The notes under the pieces were generated by a model that worked only from the letters and a program-made list of their open reading frames with translations, had not been told where the DNA came from and searched no databases. Shown here in pieces: positions 62,438-64,000 of a stretch of DNA of 64,000 nt. A program made the translations under genes and the position numbers. The DNA is taken from NCBI GenBank assembly GCA_965230515.1, contig OZ246007.1, positions 558,001-622,000 of the forward strand, written 5' to 3'. Every line of letters starts with the position of its first letter. Position 1 is the stretch's first letter. The stretch is from JAJFKB01 sp965230515. Lineage in GTDB: Bacteria > Pseudomonadota > Gammaproteobacteria > Pseudomonadales > IMCC2047.

Positions 62438-64000
62438 CTATTGCTCTGTCTCGACCGGTTGAATACAGTTGGTTGATCCGACCTGGGCACAAAGACTGCA
62501 GCCAATACAGGCGGACTCATCAATTTTAACTTTGTGATGTCCTTCGTACATTTCGTCACTCCAGGAAATCGCCGGGCAGCCCAGATTCATACAGGCCTGA
62601 CAGCCGGTGCAGGATTCGGACTTAACCTGAAAAGCCGGCCCTTTTAGTTTAACCGGATCGAGCACACAGGGCCGATCCAGCAGAACCACCGCAACACCTT
62701 TATAAAGTGCGGCCTCGCGCAGTGACTGGAACACACTACCCATGTTGTATGAATCAATTTTCTTAAACCATTTAACCCCTACTGACCTGATCAAAGCCTC
62801 ATAATCGACGCTGGGAGCCTCTTCACCACGCAGATTTTTCCCAGTGCCCGGGTGATCCTGGCCGCCAGTCATTGCTGTGATATGGTTATCCAGCAGCAGT
62901 ACCGTAATATTGGCGTTGTTGTAAACTGCATTAATCAGTGGCGGAATACCCGCATGCAGAAAAGTGGAATCACCGATGGTCGCAACAATCGGTCGTGTTT
63001 CCGTACCGGCCATCGCAATGCCGGCAGCGTTGGCGATACTGGATCCCATAGCAACCGAAGTATCAATCGCTTTTAACGGCTCTACAGCCGCCAGGGTATA
63101 ACATCCGATATCACCTGATACTCGTGAATTCAGCGCTCTCAAAGCCATATAAGCAGTGGTATGCGGACAGCCCGCGCATAGCAAAGGCGGACGAGCCATC
63201 GGTTGCACGTCAATCAGTTCCAGCTTTGGAATAGGTGGCAGCAACCCTGCTTCTGCAAACCCTTCCTGAATAACTTCTGTGGAGAATTCTCCCTCACGGG
63301 GAAACAGCGACTTACCTTCCACATCCAGACCCATCACCTTTAACTGGTTTTCTATAATGGGCTCAAGTTCTTCAACCACAATAACGCGTTTGACTGACGC
63401 ACAAAAATCGCGAACCTTGTTTTCAGGCAACGGGTAGGATACACCCAGCTTTAACACGCTGGCTTCCGGCATCATCTCTTTTACATAGGTATAGGCAGTG
63501 CTCAACGTAATGATTCCCACCTCATCACTGCCCGCCTCCCAGCGATTCAGCTCGGAATCCTCCAGGTACTCCTTGAGCAACCGTTCACGTTCCAGAAGCG
63601 CTCCGTGACGTGCTCTGGCATGCCCCGGAATCATCACATTCTTGGTCGGTTGTTCCAAAAAGCCTTTGCACTCGACCTCCTGACGCGGGCCTGTCTTCAC
63701 CAAACTGCGCGTATGTGAAAGACGTGTGGTACTTCTAACGATAACCGGCGTATCAAACTGTTCACTGATATCGAAGGCCAGTTTGGTGTAATCCAGCGCT
63801 TCCTGAGCATCTGTCGGCTCCAGAACCGGCACCATCGCCAGTTGACCGAATATTCTTGTGTCCTGCTCGTTCTGTGAACTGTGGATACCCGGGTCATCAC
63901 AAACCACCAACACCAGTGCGCCGTTTACACCTATATAGGTTTGTGACATGAGTGAGTCTGAAGCAACGTTCAAACCCACGTGCTTCATTGAAGTAAACGA
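62438..64000 (-). CDS. Indolepyruvate:ferredoxin oxidoreductase alpha-like subunit (IorA type), N-terminus outside window
   Basis: The 520 residues in the window are open to the right edge; the frame continues as SFTSMKHVGLN, the usual IorA sequence, so the true start lies beyond base 64000. TPP binding is in TIGDSTFLHAGIPPLINAVYNN, and LCAGCPHTTAYMAL is the family cysteine block. The C-terminal ferredoxin domain has CTGCQACMNLGCP and CIGCSLCAQVGSTNC. IorA oxidises aryl pyruvates formed by transamination of aromatic amino acids. The substrate here may be different, since it is in an operon with Kor-type subunits. Confidence 0.93.
   Translation of the reverse strand, partial: SFTSMKHVGLNVASDSLMSQTYIGVNGALVLVVCDDPGIHSSQNEQDTRIFGQLAMVPVLEPTDAQEALDYTKLAFDISEQFDTPVIVRSTTRLSHTRSLVKTGPRQEVECKGFLEQPTKNVMIPGHARARHGALLERERLLKEYLEDSELNRWEAGSDEVGIITLSTAYTYVKEMMPEASVLKLGVSYPLPENKVRDFCASVKRVIVVEELEPIIENQLKVMGLDVEGKSLFPREGEFSTEVIQEGFAEAGLLPPIPKLELIDVQPMARPPLLCAGCPHTTAYMALRALNSRVSGDIGCYTLAAVEPLKAIDTSVAMGSSIANAAGIAMAGTETRPIVATIGDSTFLHAGIPPLINAVYNNANITVLLLDNHITAMTGGQDHPGTGKNLRGEEAPSVDYEALIRSVGVKWFKKIDSYNMGSVFQSLREAALYKGVAVVLLDRPCVLDPVKLKGPAFQVKSESCTGCQACMNLGCPAISWSDEMYEGHHKVKIDESACIGCSLCAQVGSTNCIQPVETEQ

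Noticed and set aside
1..64000. CRISPR arrays, prophage, insertion sequences or toxin-antitoxin pairs
   Set aside because: I saw no regularly spaced repeats, transposase, integrase or phage structural genes anywhere in the window.

Overview
The window reads as chromosome of a Gram-negative, aerobic gammaproteobacterium, most likely a marine or oil-degrading lineage of Pseudomonadales/Cellvibrionales type. The signs are a type II queF, nhaA, hrpA, an E. coli-like fabI and dusA, a dusA-tal-terB-STAS-response regulator-mlaA-hrpA order that I recall from Pseudomonas-like genomes, and large TonB-dependent receptors. Species assignment is inference. Coding is dense, base composition is fairly even, and I found no insertion sequence, prophage, rRNA or CRISPR. 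One tRNA (Gly-GCC) is present. Both edge genes are cut by the window.

Region by region. 1-6.1 kb: an aldehyde dehydrogenase (cut), a TonB-dependent receptor and its AraC-type regulator, then an orphan SdhB-like iron-sulfur protein and an unknown membrane-anchored protein. 6.1-11.5 kb: a respiratory/nitrosative-stress locus. A leftward set (CuA subunit II, haem-copper subunit I, SCO protein, small membrane protein, NsrR) is divergent from nirC and a second SCO gene. Subunit I has asparagine where oxygen reductases carry the cross-linked tyrosine, and the shared intergenic region has NsrR-like half-sites, so a nitric-oxide-reducing role is more likely than oxygen reduction. 11.8-21 kb: housekeeping genes dusA, talB, a TerB-like gene, a STAS/PP2C-response-regulator pair, mlaA and hrpA. 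21.2-30.1 kb: a MaoC hydratase, a yejABEF peptide importer with two tandem binding proteins, and fabI. 30.1-35.0 kb: a two-gene RND efflux operon bracketed by a 28-bp exact direct repeat, one copy of which is the 3' end of a thioesterase gene. 35.0-41.7 kb: thioesterase, nitroreductase, glutathione peroxidase, queF, an ABC-2 exporter with two different permeases, and fadD. 41.7-44.2 kb: tRNA-Gly, a globin-coupled diguanylate cyclase and purU.

44.2-47.3 kb: an IclR regulator divergent from a cytosolic, B12-dependent reductive dehalogenase-type protein that keeps the Tyr/Lys/Arg catalytic set at NpRdhA spacing. A quinone reductase-like gene, nhaA and galU follow. 50.4-58.2 kb: one long leftward operon headed by a MerR regulator with a CarH/LitR-type B12 photosensor domain, followed by two different cyclopropane-synthase-like methyltransferases, several small membrane proteins, a lipocalin, a flavin oxidoreductase and a DUF1365 protein. 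It looks like a light-controlled fatty-acid or membrane modification pathway. 58.9-64 kb: five leftward genes for 2-oxoacid:ferredoxin oxidoreductases (an IorA-like subunit, an IorB-ferredoxin fusion, and KorA, KorB and KorC-like subunits).

The strongest candidates for new biology are the Tyr-to-Asn haem-copper reductase under NsrR, the aerobic NpRdhA-type dehalogenase with its IclR regulator, and the B12-photoreceptor lipid operon. All functional statements rest on reading motifs by eye; no database search was run.
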